Part shown: positions 1 to 4,574 of the stretch, piece after piece | Position numbering within the stretch: the stretch's first letter is position 1 | Layout of the letters: each line of letters begins with the position of its first letter | Source of the DNA: Thermoplasmata archaeon | GTDB taxonomy: Archaea > Thermoplasmatota > E2 > DHVEG-1 > B18-G2 | Length of the DNA: 5,462 bases | NCBI GenBank assembly: GCA_021163455.1 | Contig: JAGGWT010000099.1 | Coordinates: 1 to 5,462 of the forward strand | Direction: 5' to 3' | Made by a program: the position numbers and the translations under genes | Notes under the pieces: model-generated | The model's database searches: none | What the model was told of the DNA's origin: nothing | Seen by the model: the letters and a program-made list of their open reading frames with translations, nothing else

Positions 1-157
1 CAGCCTTATCAACCTGGTAATCGAAACCATTCTCTTTAGCGAAGTTTACTATGTACTCCCTGATTTTCTCTTCGTGCTTTGAGCATCTTGGTATCTTTCT
101 TATGTCATCAAAGTACTTCCAAACTATCTTCGGCTCGAGATCAAGAAGCGATGTCAT
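1..157 (-). CDS. pepD: Xaa-His dipeptidase PepD (M20 family), N-terminal fragment
   Basis: Only the first 52 codons lie in the window; the rest continues past the left edge. The protein starts MTSLLDLEPKIVWKYFDDIR and continues IPRCSKHEEKIREYIVNFAK, which closely resembles the conserved N-terminus of PepD-type aminoacyl-histidine dipeptidases (M20 metallopeptidases). Members of the family usually begin with L-EPKxVWxYF followed by IPRPSKHE. The family cleaves dipeptides such as beta-Ala-His and other Xaa-His substrates in the cytoplasm using two metal ions. The metal ligands lie further downstream and cannot be checked here. The ATG at 157-155 is favoured because GGGAGGT (171-165) sits 7 nt upstream. 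A Cys replaces the usual second Pro of the IPRPS motif; it is not a catalytic position as far as I know. The gene appears to have its own promoter. The family call rests on recognition of this N-terminal block alone. Confidence 0.82.
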   Translation of the reverse strand, partial: MTSLLDLEPKIVWKYFDDIRKIPRCSKHEEKIREYIVNFAKENGFDYQVDKA

Positions 158-192
158 AGTTCTAACCTCCCGATTACGGTATGCCAATGCCC

Positions 193-200
193 ATTAAAAA
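193..200 (-). promoter_or_regulatory. TATA box candidate for pepD
   Basis: On the minus strand the sequence reads GGAAAGATTTTTAATGGGC, with a purine-rich BRE-like stretch just upstream of an AT-rich core. The core lies about 25 nt upstream of a predicted RNA start near 173, which would give a short leader carrying the GGGAGGT ribosome binding site of pepD. A second AT-rich stretch (ATTTTTAT, about 223-230) is a less well placed alternative. Confidence 0.4.
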
Positions 201-315
201 TCTTTCCGACAATGTAAAGGATAAAAATTCGTCCTCAAATTGGTGGCAAGAGATTTTTCGAAGTTAACTTTGAGACCCTGAGATGGCATTATGGCAACAA
301 ATGTATAATAAACAC

Positions 316-346
316 TTTATAAACATCCTTACAGAGTTTTATCTGG
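316..346 (+). promoter_or_regulatory. Promoter of microORF 1, copy A of a repeated promoter element
   Basis: A canonical TATA box TTTATAAA (316-323) is followed by five bases and then TTACAGAGTTTTATCTGG (329-346). RNA is predicted to start near 345, directly ahead of the GGGGAG ribosome binding site (345-350) of the 39-aa ORF. The block at 329-346 recurs with one mismatch, at the same distance from an identical TATA box, upstream of the second microORF (1791-1821). Within it CAGA and TCTG form a small inverted repeat around a GTTTTA centre. This could be a regulator site between the TATA box and the RNA start, where a bound repressor would block transcription. That role is inference. Confidence 0.7.
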
Positions 347-356
347 GGAGTGAATG

Positions 357-476
357 ATGGACAGGAAAGAAGTGCTTAAAAAACTCTACAAGGATGCTCT
401 TTACATGCACCTGATCCATAAAGGTTACCACCCCTTAAAGGCAAAGCAGATAGTAAAGACATTACTCGAGGACTAG
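357..476 (+). CDS. Small basic protein of unknown function (microORF 1, 39 aa)
   Basis: I do not recognise the family. The protein starts MDRKEVLKKLYKDALYMHLI and ends KAKQIVKTLLED. It is Lys-rich, has no cysteines and no membrane segment, and looks mostly helical with a Gly-Tyr-His-Pro turn in the middle, so a two-helix cytoplasmic peptide is plausible. Support for it being real comes from signals: a perfect TATA box at 316-323 and GGGGAG at 345-350, spaced 6 nt from the ATG at 357. An ATG at 354 is also in frame but sits only 3 nt from the Shine-Dalgarno site. It ends one base before the stop codon of the convergent transporter gene. Because it lacks recognisable motifs, it could be a regulator, an RNA- or protein-binding adaptor, or a toxin or antitoxin; nothing in the sequence decides this. 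Confidence 0.62.
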   Translation: MDRKEVLKKLYKDALYMHLIHKGYHPLKAKQIVKTLLED

Positions 477-477
477 T

Positions 478-1326
478 TTAGCTCTTAACAATCATCTTTT
501 CAGTTGAAGCCACAAGCATTGCCAGAAGGATGAGTGATGCCCCCACAATCTCATGAATTTTCATGATCTCTCCCAGCAGTGTGAAGGAAAATATCGCCGC
601 AAATACAGGTTCAAGGAGATAGATCACAGAAGCTGAGGCAGGTTCGATAAATCTTTGACCATAAATCTGGAAGATGGTTGCCCCGTTGCTGCACGCAAAT
701 CCAAGATACATCAGCACCATTAACTGGTTTAGATCTAGAGAAGGAAATCCGGTTGTATAAATATCGGGAAGAATGAAGAAAACCGAAGGAACCATCTCAA
801 AGAAGGTTAAAATCACAGGATTCTTATCAGAATATCTGTCTATTATCAGTATATTTGCAGCCCAGAAGAGAGCACTCAACAAGACCAGAAAATCCCCCAC
901 GTTGAACTTTAAATCAGGTCTGGCAAGCATGTAGAGACCAGATATTGCAAGAATAAGGGAAAGAGAGAGTTTCGGACTGTATCTTTTTATCATCAGGGCA
1001 ACATAGAGATGAACAAAGACCATGTACAGACCCGTTATGAACGCGGAGTTCGATGCCGTCGTAAATTTTGTTCCCCAGCCCTGTAGCCATATACCCATAG
1101 CATACGTCAAACCCGCAAGAAATCCGGCTTTCATGATTCCTCTATCAATCTCTCTCCTTTTTACAAAGATATACGGTAACAACATTATGATGGCAAAGGT
1201 CGCTCTCATCCATGTGTAAGTAAACTCTCCAACCCCTGATACAGAAATTTTCATCGCTGGAAAAGATGTTCCCCATATCAGGGAAGCTATTATGAGAGAT
1301 GCTATTCCTCTCCTGCTCTTTGTCAC
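478..1326 (-). CDS. EamA/DMT-family inner-membrane transporter (10 TM)
   Basis: This 282-aa protein has the length and pattern of drug/metabolite transporter superfamily members with two EamA domains (about residues 8-134 and 142-276) and about ten membrane helices. Diagnostic features are WGTSFP in the first helix (18-23), TTASNSAFITGLY (89-101) near the end of the first half, and LLEPVFAAIFSFTLLGE (237-253) in the second half, the classic EamA signature. Family members export or import metabolites such as amino acids or nucleobase-like compounds; the substrate cannot be read from sequence. The start is GTG at 1326-1324. The only Shine-Dalgarno-like GGAG is 1 nt from it, so the mRNA may be leaderless from an AT-rich core near 1350-1357. 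It lies directly downstream of rnpB on the same strand and converges with the 39-aa ORF. Confidence 0.9.
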   Translation of the reverse strand: MTKSRRGIASLIIASLIWGTSFPAMKISVSGVGEFTYTWMRATFAIIMLLPYIFVKRREIDRGIMKAGFLAGLTYAMGIWLQGWGTKFTTASNSAFITGLYMVFVHLYVALMIKRYSPKLSLSLILAISGLYMLARPDLKFNVGDFLVLLSALFWAANILIIDRYSDKNPVILTFFEMVPSVFFILPDIYTTGFPSLDLNQLMVLMYLGFACSNGATIFQIYGQRFIEPASASVIYLLEPVFAAIFSFTLLGEIMKIHEIVGASLILLAMLVASTEKMIVKS

Positions 1327-1338
1327 ACTCCAGTATAG

Positions 1339-1343
1339 AAAAA
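1339..1343 (-). terminator. Oligo-T terminator candidate after rnpB
   Basis: On the minus strand a run of five T (GGTTGTTTTTCTATAC) lies about 24 nt beyond the P1 helix of RNase P RNA and before the transporter start. Archaeal terminators are often plain oligo-T runs, so this is a reasonable stop signal. Read-through into the transporter remains possible. Confidence 0.35.
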
Positions 1344-1349
1344 CAACCT

Positions 1350-1357
1350 TTAATCCT
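1350..1357 (-). promoter_or_regulatory. Weak TATA-like core ahead of the transporter
   Basis: The minus strand reads AAAAAGGATTAAAGG between the rnpB 3' end and the transporter. The centre of GATTAAAG is about 27 nt from the GTG start at 1326, which is where RNA synthesis would begin for a leaderless transcript. The match to a TATA box is poor, so this is tentative. Confidence 0.25.
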
Positions 1358-1366
1358 TTTTGAGAC

Positions 1367-1716
1367 GGCGGCGCCAGGTGCAGGCCGTAAGCCCCCTTCT
1401 GTTAAAGGGGAGACACCTACGGTTTCTCCCCTCCGGCGGCATTCTACTGTGCGCCCTACCCGCGGGCGGTCCGGGCAACCGATCCCGCTGCTTGGGCTTG
1501 CTCCGGGGGCGGATGCCGTTTCAACAAATCCAGCGGGGACCTCAGGATCAGAATCCATCATCGCATTACCCGCTGGCTGTGTCGTTTCTGCTCATCCGCA
1601 GGGACTCTCGCCCCTACCGCTTGCGCGGTTCCCCGGCCCGGAGTGAGGGGGGACTTTCCTCAGCGGAGGAGCGAAACTCCTCCACCGTCAGCCGCCCACC
1701 TGCTCCTGGCGCCGCC
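1367..1716 (-). ncRNA. rnpB: RNase P RNA, archaeal type A
   Basis: This is the catalytic RNA subunit of RNase P, which removes 5' leaders from pre-tRNAs. On the minus strand the ends form a perfect 12-bp P1 helix: GGCGGCGCCAGG (1716-1705) pairs with CCTGGCGCCGCC (1378-1367). Near the 5' end is the conserved CR-I block GAGGAAAGTCCCCCC (about 1661-1647), and near the 3' end its partner CR-V block ACAGAAGGGGGCTTAC (1402-1387). These two form the P4 helix and catalytic core. A third conserved-looking stretch, GCAGAAACGACACAGCC, lies at 1590-1574. The length of about 350 nt suits archaeal type A RNAs. The locus is much richer in GC than its surroundings, as expected for structural RNA in a thermophile. 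A TATA box lies at the correct distance upstream. Open frames across this region are incidental. Exact ends are set from P1 and may differ by a few bases. Confidence 0.96.
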
Positions 1717-1740
1717 AAATCACTCTTTACCACTTGCGGG

Positions 1741-1748
1741 ATTTAAAT
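1741..1748 (-). promoter_or_regulatory. TATA box of rnpB
   Basis: The minus strand reads AAAGATTTAAATCCCGC. The ATTTAAAT core is centred about 26 nt upstream of 1718, which agrees with the 5' end predicted independently from the P1 helix (1716). AAAG just upstream resembles the BRE purines. It lies back-to-back with the TATA box of microORF 2 about 45 bp away. Confidence 0.72.
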
Positions 1749-1790
1749 CTTTCTGAGAAAATTTCATGATAACACTTGTACAACAATCCG

Positions 1791-1821
1791 TTTATAAAGC
1801 GATTTACAGAGTTTTAACTGG
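1791..1821 (+). promoter_or_regulatory. Promoter of microORF 2, copy B of a repeated promoter element
   Basis: TTTATAAA (1791-1798), five bases, then TTACAGAGTTTTAACTGG (1804-1821). The same arrangement occurs at 316-346 with the TATA box identical, 17 of 18 downstream bases identical, and spacing identical; only the five bases between differ completely. The RNA start is predicted near 1820, on the edge of the Shine-Dalgarno site GGAGGTG (1820-1826). The conserved part lies between the TATA box and the RNA start, a stretch that is not normally conserved in archaeal promoters. Confidence 0.7.
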
Positions 1822-1835
1822 AGGTGGTGGTGAAG

Positions 1836-1940
1836 ATGTTTATAGTTGGAATGGTCTCAACCGTCGAGGAGGCGAAGGAGATTGAGGAGGTTGCGAAGAA
1901 TTTCGTCGTGGAGAGAAGGATAAAGAAACTCCTGAACTAA
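1836..1940 (+). CDS. Small protein of unknown function (microORF 2, 34 aa)
   Basis: I do not recognise the family. The peptide begins MFIVGMVSTVEEAKEIEEVA and ends RRIKKLLN. It looks like one long amphipathic helix, acidic in the middle and basic at the C-terminus, possibly preceded by a short beta-strand. It has no Cys and no membrane segment. Expression signals are strong: a perfect TATA box at 1791-1798 and GGAGGTG at 1820-1826. The ATG at 1836 is 9 nt from the Shine-Dalgarno site. In-frame GTG codons at 1824, 1827 and 1830 precede it, and the one at 1830 is well spaced from GGAGG, so the peptide could be 36 aa instead. It ends 12 bases before the stop of convergent nop5. It is not similar in protein sequence to the 39-aa ORF despite the shared promoter. 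Confidence 0.6.
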   Translation: MFIVGMVSTVEEAKEIEEVAKNFVVERRIKKLLN

Positions 1941-1952
1941 TCATTTGTGACA

Positions 1953-2828
1953 CTATTTTTTGATGGATCTCACGAATTCCTCGAAATCCCTTTTGAGTTT
2001 GTCCGCCATGAAGTTTCCTGTGAAACTATCTGCTTTTGCTGCAAGGGATATCTTCGACGCCAGAACCCTTGATATCTTCCCCCTATCCTTTGCCTTTGCA
2101 GACCTCACTGCCGGATGCCTGAATATGATACCGTGTTTTGGTGGTGTTCCCTTTCCCTGTTTATATCTGAAAAGCGCCTTTTCCGCTCCAAGTATCTGAA
2201 TACTCGATGATGGTAACTTTGCGAGATTTTCTATTCCTCCTGTCACAGATATTAACTTAGCAGCCAGAAGTGGACCTACGAGTTCAGAGAGATTCGGAGC
2301 CAGCATCTTCATCTTTTCTCCAAGTCTTTCCTTCAGCTCATCTATTGTTGCATCAACCTTTCTTTTCAATTCGTTCAGATATCTTATGGATTCATCCTGG
2401 ACAGGCAGATTCTTCCACTCATTTATCCTCTCTGACAGAATGTTCAATATCTTTGTCAGTTCCTCCACGCTCTTCACCATTTGAATAACTTGAAGGTCCT
2501 CTCTGCCAAGCTCTCTTTTCACCTTCTCTTCAACCACTATAATCTGTGCCTTTCTCAAAATATCCGTGTCAAAACCAAAATCCGAGGCTATAATCTTCAA
2601 ACTGAGTTCATAGCGAGGGGTGTATTTGCCTATTTTACTCAACCTCTCTTCCACAACATCCACATCCTTACCTCTCGATAGTTCCTTTTCTTCATCAAGT
2701 ATACCACCTTCCTCGATTATAAGCAATCTCTTTGCTATCTCCTTTTCATCCTTTGGAAACAACCTGTATTCAACAATCCCCTCACCGTCATGAAGAAAAA
2801 CACCGAACCACTTTGTAATCAAAAACAT
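1953..2828 (-). CDS. nop5: Nop5/Nop56-family C/D box RNP core protein
   Basis: Nop5 is the scaffold of archaeal box C/D small RNPs. It holds fibrillarin through its N-terminal domain, dimerises through a central coiled coil, and contacts L7Ae-bound kink-turn RNA through its C-terminal Nop domain, so that rRNA and tRNA receive 2'-O-methyl groups. In this 291-aa protein the N-terminal domain spans about residues 1-110, a charged helical coiled-coil stretch about 115-172, and the Nop domain about 178-286. The Nop domain has the family signature: GPLLAAKLI (185-193), LGAEKALFRY (213-222), GTPPKHGIIFRHP (227-239) and RGKISRVLASKISLAAKAD (249-267). The length is at the short end for archaeal Nop5, and it lacks the long Lys-rich tail seen in some relatives. 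The start ATG at 2828 has no Shine-Dalgarno site; AT-rich core sequence lies roughly 20-30 nt upstream, so a leaderless mRNA is likely. Fibrillarin, its usual neighbour, is not downstream here. Confidence 0.95.
   Translation of the reverse strand: MFLITKWFGVFLHDGEGIVEYRLFPKDEKEIAKRLLIIEEGGILDEEKELSRGKDVDVVEERLSKIGKYTPRYELSLKIIASDFGFDTDILRKAQIIVVEEKVKRELGREDLQVIQMVKSVEELTKILNILSERINEWKNLPVQDESIRYLNELKRKVDATIDELKERLGEKMKMLAPNLSELVGPLLAAKLISVTGGIENLAKLPSSSIQILGAEKALFRYKQGKGTPPKHGIIFRHPAVRSAKAKDRGKISRVLASKISLAAKADSFTGNFMADKLKRDFEEFVRSIKK
1956..1961 (+). terminator. Oligo-T terminator candidate for microORF 2
   Basis: Six T in a row lie 16 bases after the stop codon of the 34-aa ORF, just inside the 3' end of convergent nop5. 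A plain T run is enough to end many archaeal transcripts. The placement would keep the two converging transcripts nearly separate. Confidence 0.4.
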
Positions 2829-2842
2829 GGAGAGAAATCAAC

Positions 2843-2857
2843 TATTTATATATATAG
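2843..2857. promoter_or_regulatory. Shared divergent promoter core between nop5 and pyrD
   Basis: The AT-only stretch TATTTATATATATAG is the only good TATA sequence between the start codons of nop5 (2828, minus) and pyrD (2884, plus), which are 55 bp apart. Read on the plus strand, TTTATATA (2845-2852) would place the RNA start near 2874, at or just before the pyrD Shine-Dalgarno site. Read on the minus strand, TATATATAAATA would place it near the nop5 ATG, giving a leaderless message. Two transcription complexes could hardly occupy it at once, which suggests mutual exclusion. The exact register on each strand is uncertain. Confidence 0.6.
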
Positions 2858-2883
2858 AATTTTCTACCAGTGGAGGTGTTGGT

Positions 2884-3792
2884 TTGGTCAACATCGGAAC
2901 AAGAATATCAGAACTGAAACTCAGAAACCCAACAATCCTTGCATCAGGTATACTGGGCGAGACATCAGGTTCCATGAAAAGGGTCGCATCATGTGGTGCA
3001 GGCGCCATAGTTACAAAATCGATAGGCATGAAACCCAGAGAGGGTTATCCCAATCCAACCGCTGTAGAGATAGAGTGCGGAATCCTGAACTCCATGGGTC
3101 TTCCCAACCCCGGCATAGAGGAGTTTAAGAAAGAAATCGATGAAATCGATGAAATAGATATTCCCGTTATAGGAAGCATTTTTGGAAAGGATGAAAAGGA
3201 GTTCGCCTTCCTAGCGAAGAAGATGGAGGAGTATGGACTGGATGCGATAGAATTGAACCTCAGTTGCCCGCATGCGAGAGGATACGGTCTCGAAATCGGA
3301 AGTTCTCCCGACATCGTGAGAGAAGTGGTTAGAGAGGTTAAGAAGAAGGTTTCCATACCTGTCTTCCCGAAACTGTCTGCGAATGCTGGGGATATAGTGG
3401 ATATAGGTAAAGCCGCCGAAGAGGGAGGCGCCGACGGAGTGGTTGCCATCAATTCTCTCAGGGCAATGAAGATCGATATCCACCTGAAAAAACCAATTCT
3501 CTATAACAGGGTGGGTGGATACTCGGGAAAGGGAATAAAGCCCGTCGCTGTGAGATGCGTTTATGAACTTTCGAGAGAACTCGATATTCCCGTTATAGGT
3601 GTTGGCGGTGTGGAAACGTGGGAGGATGCGGTAGAGTACATTCTCGCGGGAGCGTGTGCGGTGCAGATCGGTGCGGCTGTATATTACAGAGGTCTCAGCG
3701 TATTTGCAGAAATATGTGAGGGGATGAAAAGATGGATGGAGGAGAATGGTTTTGAATCCATCGAGGATTTCAGGGGGGTTGCACTGAAATGA
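2884..3792 (+). CDS. pyrD: Dihydroorotate dehydrogenase, catalytic subunit (class 1B)
   Basis: PyrD oxidises dihydroorotate to orotate with FMN, the fourth step of UMP synthesis, and in class 1B enzymes passes electrons to NAD through PyrK. I place the start at TTG 2884 because GGAGGTG (2872-2878) is 5 nt upstream and the protein then begins MVNIGTRISELKLRNPTILA, as expected for a 302-aa archaeal PyrD. An ATG at 2827 is in frame but would add 19 unlikely residues and overlap the nop5 start and the promoter. Visible motifs (TTG numbering): TKSIG with the FMN-contacting Lys45; the substrate loop NSMGLPNPG (69-77); NLSCPH (125-130) with Cys128 as the catalytic base typical of class 1; FPKLS with Lys163; AINS (188-191); and the phosphate-binding GVGG (239-242) and QIGAA (261-265). 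The stop overlaps the pyrK start by ATGA. Confidence 0.95.
   Translation: MVNIGTRISELKLRNPTILASGILGETSGSMKRVASCGAGAIVTKSIGMKPREGYPNPTAVEIECGILNSMGLPNPGIEEFKKEIDEIDEIDIPVIGSIFGKDEKEFAFLAKKMEEYGLDAIELNLSCPHARGYGLEIGSSPDIVREVVREVKKKVSIPVFPKLSANAGDIVDIGKAAEEGGADGVVAINSLRAMKIDIHLKKPILYNRVGGYSGKGIKPVAVRCVYELSRELDIPVIGVGGVETWEDAVEYILAGACAVQIGAAVYYRGLSVFAEICEGMKRWMEENGFESIEDFRGVALK
3133..3159 (+). repeat. Triple 9-bp tandem repeat inside pyrD
   Basis: GAAATCGAT occurs twice (3133-3141, 3142-3150), followed by GAAATAGAT (3151-3159). It encodes Glu-Ile-Asp three times in a surface helix region (residues 84-92) between the substrate loop and the next strand. It is in frame and so tolerated; it probably arose by replication slippage. 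Confidence 0.85.
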
Positions 3793-4574
3793 ACTATCCG
3801 GAGATTGTGAGAATAAAAGAAATTGTTGAGGAGAATCCATACGTTAAGAGCATATTCATACCTTTCAGCAAAACCATTGAACCCGGTCAGTTCATCATGG
3901 TATTAATACCCGGAGTGGATGAAATCCCAATGAGTGTATCGAGAATAAAGGATGGAGAAATATCATTCACATTCAAGAGAGTTGGAGATGCAACCGGAAA
4001 GTTATTTGAAATGGAGATAGGGGATGTAATTGGAGTGAGAGGACCACTGGGAAACGGCTTTGAATTAAGAGGAGAGAGGATACTATTTGTGGGCGGCGGC
4101 ACGGGGATTGCTCCGCTCCTTCCGGCGGCAGAGAAAGCAAAACATCTCGGTAAAGAGAACATCATTGTTATCGGTGCAAAAACAAAAGATGAACTGTTCT
4201 TTGTCGGAGAAATGAAGAAACTGGGCAAGCTTATCATTTCTACGGATGATGGAAGCGAAGGTGAGAAGGGTCTTGCTGCTGATATAGCTGAGAGAGTTAT
4301 TGATGAAGAGAAGCCGGATATGGTTGTAACATGTGGTCCAGAACTGATGATGAAAAGATTACTTGATATCTGTGTAGAAAGAGGAATCGATTTTCAAGCA
4401 TCGGTTGAAAGATACATGAAATGCGCACTCGGTCTGTGCGGGCAATGTTGCATAGGAGAAGGACTGAGGGTTTGCAAAGAAGGACCAGTATTTGATAAGG
4501 ATACTCTTATAAAATGCAGTGACTTTGGTGTTTTTACAAGAGACGCATCCGGGAGGAGGGTATATTTTGGATGA
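3789..4574 (+). CDS. pyrK: Dihydroorotate dehydrogenase electron-transfer subunit (FAD, 2Fe-2S)
   Basis: PyrK carries FAD and a 2Fe-2S cluster and moves electrons from PyrD-bound FMN to NAD. The 261-aa length is normal. The ferredoxin-reductase-like FAD domain spans about residues 1-97, with EPGQFIMV (31-38) and IPMSVSRI (46-53), the family's flavin-binding Pro-x-Ser block. The NAD-binding domain follows with VGGGTGIAPLLP (101-112) and TCGPELMM (181-188). The C-terminal cluster site has Cys212, Cys217, Cys220 and Cys229 (C-x4-C-x2-C-x8-C), matching the PyrK 2Fe-2S pattern; Cys221 is an extra neighbour. The ATG overlaps the pyrD stop (ATGA), with a G-rich ribosome binding site (about 3771-3778) inside the pyrD end, so the two subunits should be translationally coupled, fitting the heterotetramer. 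Its own stop overlaps the next gene's start by 8 bases. Confidence 0.95.
   Translation: MNYPEIVRIKEIVEENPYVKSIFIPFSKTIEPGQFIMVLIPGVDEIPMSVSRIKDGEISFTFKRVGDATGKLFEMEIGDVIGVRGPLGNGFELRGERILFVGGGTGIAPLLPAAEKAKHLGKENIIVIGAKTKDELFFVGEMKKLGKLIISTDDGSEGEKGLAADIAERVIDEEKPDMVVTCGPELMMKRLLDICVERGIDFQASVERYMKCALGLCGQCCIGEGLRVCKEGPVFDKDTLIKCSDFGVFTRDASGRRVYFG
4551..4560 (+). promoter_or_regulatory. Ribosome binding site that fixes the TTG start of the subtilase gene
   Basis: GGGAGGAGGG inside the last codons of pyrK lies 6 nt before TTG 4567. No ATG or GTG start lies between this site and the hydrophobic signal segment, so this site decides the start. It also shows that the protease-like gene is built to be translated from the pyr mRNA. 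Confidence 0.75.

Noticed and set aside
351..480. Box C/D guide RNA at the AATGATGG next to microORF 1
   Set aside because: The C-box match is imperfect (AUGAUGG rather than RUGAUGA) and I found no D box CUGA at a suitable distance with C'/D' boxes; the bases are better explained as the start codons of the ORF.
1299..1746. Open reading frames on both strands across the GC-rich block, rich in Pro, Arg and Ser
   Set aside because: The block is RNase P RNA on the minus strand, with the P1, CR-I and CR-V elements in place; open frames follow from its high GC content.
357..1940. The two microORFs as duplicated copies of one gene
   Set aside because: The promoters match but the coding sequences and proteins do not align beyond a similar Lys/Leu-rich C-terminus, so the duplication, if any, covers only the promoter.
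2845..2876. A third copy of the microORF promoter element upstream of pyrD (AGAATTTTCTACC)
   Set aside because: The resemblance to AGAGTTTTATCTGG is weak and its spacing from the TATA core is about 6 nt shorter than in the two real copies.
2827..2883. Upstream ATG extension of pyrD by 19 codons
   Set aside because: It has no ribosome binding site, runs through the promoter core and overlaps the nop5 start codon, whereas TTG 2884 has GGAGGTG at good spacing and gives the normal PyrD N-terminus.
3211..3840. Long open frame antisense to pyrD (209 codons)
   Set aside because: It lies entirely opposite confidently assigned pyrD/pyrK coding sequence, has no family resemblance and no start signals.
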